In this document: piece after piece, positions 13,823 through 14,905 of the stretch
Layout of the letters: each line of letters opens with the position of its first letter
How positions within the stretch are numbered: position 1 is the first letter of the stretch
Assembly: GCA_015069525.1 (NCBI GenBank)
Contig: SVIK01000030.1
Span: forward strand, 1-14,905
DNA length: 14,905 nucleotides
Source of the DNA: Clostridiales bacterium
GTDB taxonomy: Bacteria; Bacillota; Clostridia; Christensenellales; Borkfalkiaceae
Direction: 5' to 3'
The notes under the pieces: generated by a model
The model's input: only the letters and a program-made list of their open reading frames with translations
What the model was told of the DNA's origin: nothing
The model's database searches: none
Made by a program: the position numbers and the translations under genes

Positions 13823-14656
13823 ATGTTAGATTATACCAAAACCGCTATTAGAAAGACGATAGACGATTATAAGCGGGTGGATTACGTGCGCAATATCGCA
13901 ACGCAACTGCTGTATATCCTCTATCTTGCCTATGCGGTGTTCGAAAACGTGAGCGCACGGGCGCAAATTGGGATTTTTTGGGTAAACGCCACTCTCTTTT
14001 GCCTTTCCGTTTGCTATTTCGTATTCTTTATGATTATGACGGGCGGAAAACCGCTTGAACCGCCCAAACGGACGCAGAAGTTTGTCGGCGTACTCTTTAA
14101 GCGTTCCAAACAGCTATTAAAATTATTCACGCTGGGGGTAATGGTGTACGGCGTGTACGCAACGACGAAAACGCTTACCCCTATCGGCGTCGTGCTTTCC
14201 GCACTCATGATTGTAGGTTGGGTGTTGCAGATTATTTTCGAGGTGCTTATCCGTATCTTTATTAACCGCGCACAACTGATTATCGAGGGGCTGGAAGCGG
14301 ATTATGAAAACCTTGTCAAGCCCGCCAAAGCCGTAGGCAATTTCTTTAAGAAAATGGCAGGAAAAGAGGTGGAACCGCAAAAGGAAAAGAGTAAGACGAG
14401 GCTGTGGCTGGATAAGAAAGTAGAAGAAAACCGCGTGGAAAAAATCGAGGAGAAAAAGCGGAAAAAGATAGCGGAAAAACAAGCGAAAAAGCAAAGGAAA
14501 TTGGACGAGAAGGATACCGTTTTTCTCTCCCCTGACGCCAACCCTCCCGCTCCCTCTCAACCAAAAGCGGAAGAGGTGTTTGAGCAGCCTCCCCTTTTAA
14601 CGGGCGAAACGAACGCTTTGCCTAAAAAGAAAAAACGTAAGGAAAAAAAAGATTGA
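13823..14656 (+). CDS. Uncharacterised four-helix membrane protein with lysine-rich cytoplasmic tail
   Basis: I do not recognise this 277-residue protein. It has a short N-terminal soluble part with basic residues and four likely membrane segments (about 25-41, 48-73, 99-115, 121-147). These are followed by a long, highly charged region (about 176-230) rich in Lys and Glu that probably forms helix or coiled coil, a Pro-rich stretch (238-258), and a Lys-rich end (267-277). With tail and termini on the same side, the positive-inside rule puts the tail in the cytoplasm, where it could bind RNA, ribosomes or membranes; this is speculation. The ATG at 13823 has AAAGGA 8-13 nt upstream. It lies 12 bp after the methyltransferase gene and is followed by a terminator, so it is probably co-transcribed. 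Codon use resembles its neighbours. Confidence 0.8.
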   Translation: MLDYTKTAIRKTIDDYKRVDYVRNIATQLLYILYLAYAVFENVSARAQIGIFWVNATLFCLSVCYFVFFMIMTGGKPLEPPKRTQKFVGVLFKRSKQLLKLFTLGVMVYGVYATTKTLTPIGVVLSALMIVGWVLQIIFEVLIRIFINRAQLIIEGLEADYENLVKPAKAVGNFFKKMAGKEVEPQKEKSKTRLWLDKKVEENRVEKIEEKKRKKIAEKQAKKQRKLDEKDTVFLSPDANPPAPSQPKAEEVFEQPPLLTGETNALPKKKKRKEKKD

Positions 14657-14720
14657 CTTTAAAGGAAAAAGCAACGGCGGTATGGGCGTTTCCCTTAGGG
14701 ATTTTAATGGAATAAATCAT

Positions 14721-14754
14721 AAAACTCGTCTTTTAATAAGTCGAGTTTTCTTTT
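14721..14754 (+). terminator. Terminator of the rlmL-like / membrane protein operon
   Basis: AAAACTCG (14721-14728) pairs with CGAGTTTT (14742-14749). Inside, after one T-T mismatch, CTT pairs with AAG around a TTAAT loop. CTTTT follows. It lies 65 bp after the stop codon. The stem is moderately AU-rich. Confidence 0.78.
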
Positions 14755-14769
14755 ACCACGCAAAACAAA

Positions 14770-14798
14770 TTGAATTAAATTTTATTTCATGTTATAAT
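14770..14798 (+). promoter_or_regulatory. Promoter of the TfoX-like gene
   Basis: TTGAAT (14770-14775), a 17-bp spacer and TATAAT (14793-14798), preceded by TGT as an extended -10. Start is expected near 14805, giving a leader of about 31 nt with GGAG at 14825-14828. Confidence 0.8.
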
Positions 14799-14835
14799 AA
14801 ACTCACCGATAAATAAGAATTTGACGGAGATAACT

Positions 14836-14905
14836 ATGGCAAGTAGTAAAGAATATTTAGATTTCGTATTGGAGCAATGCAGTGGCTTGTCTGCCCGTGA
14901 TATGA
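14836..14905 (+). CDS. Probable TfoX/Sxy-family protein, N-terminus only (truncated by window edge)
   Basis: Only 23 codons are visible, beginning MASSKEYLDFVLEQCSGLSA. From memory this matches the start of short TfoX N-terminal-domain proteins in Clostridia. In Gammaproteobacteria, TfoX/Sxy controls competence; in Bacillota the small single-domain proteins have no established role. The ATG at 14836 is preceded by GGAG and an extended -10 promoter. Three AGT serine codons appear in this short piece, which is unlike the neighbouring genes, but it is too short to argue for transfer. The family call rests on a short fragment. Confidence 0.6.
   Translation, partial: MASSKEYLDFVLEQCSGLSARDM

Noticed and set aside
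14682..14816. A 44-codon open frame after the membrane protein gene.
   Set aside because: It runs through the terminator hairpin and the TfoX-like gene's promoter, and its ribosome site is poorly spaced.
1..14905. CRISPR arrays, tRNA or rRNA genes, insertion sequences, defence or biosynthetic gene clusters.
   Set aside because: No regularly spaced repeats, tRNA-like folds, transposase or nuclease domains were seen; the content is housekeeping metabolism apart from the DUF1538/P-II operon and the unknown membrane protein.

Overview
The window looks like a chromosomal segment of a Bacillota bacterium, most likely Clostridia. The evidence is a tRNA-sensing T-box leader in front of a leu/ilv operon, near-consensus sigma-A promoters (TTGACA-17-TATAAT), strong AGGAGG-type ribosome sites, a K+-dependent membrane pyrophosphatase and a clostridial style of P-II protein. 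Lower-rank taxonomy cannot be read from it. I saw no insertion sequences, phage genes, CRISPR arrays, tRNA or rRNA.

Left part (1-7034, all minus strand): branched-chain amino acid synthesis. In transcription order: ilvE, with its own promoter; then a promoter and a T-box leader whose specifier reads CUC (Leu); then leuA, ilvB, ilvN, ilvC and the start of ilvD, which runs off the left edge. The T-box places acetolactate synthase, reductoisomerase, dehydratase and isopropylmalate synthase under control of uncharged tRNA-Leu. ilvE lies upstream of the attenuator, so it is not subject to it. leuB and leuCD are not in the window.

Middle (7227-9588, plus strand): a three-gene operon, divergent from ilvE. 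It encodes a duplicated DUF1538 membrane protein followed by two different, short P-II-like proteins, closed by a strong terminator. By analogy with AmtB-GlnK and SbtA-SbtB, this looks like a transporter with its own pair of P-II-type regulators. The substrate is unknown. This is the most interesting part of the window.

Right part: hppA, a membrane pyrophosphatase (minus strand), converges on the P-II operon across two hairpin terminators. Upstream of it, queH (epoxyqueuosine reductase, minus) diverges from an RlmL/YpsC-type THUMP RNA methyltransferase (plus). Both of these have a -10 box ending 6 bp before the ATG, so both mRNAs are predicted to be leaderless. The methyltransferase is followed by an unrecognised four-helix membrane protein with a lysine-rich tail, a terminator, and the first 23 codons of a probable TfoX/Sxy-family gene that runs off the right edge.

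Intergenic gaps are short except 5481-5972, which holds the leuA promoter and T-box leader, and 7035-7283, which holds the divergent ilvE and DUF1538 promoters.
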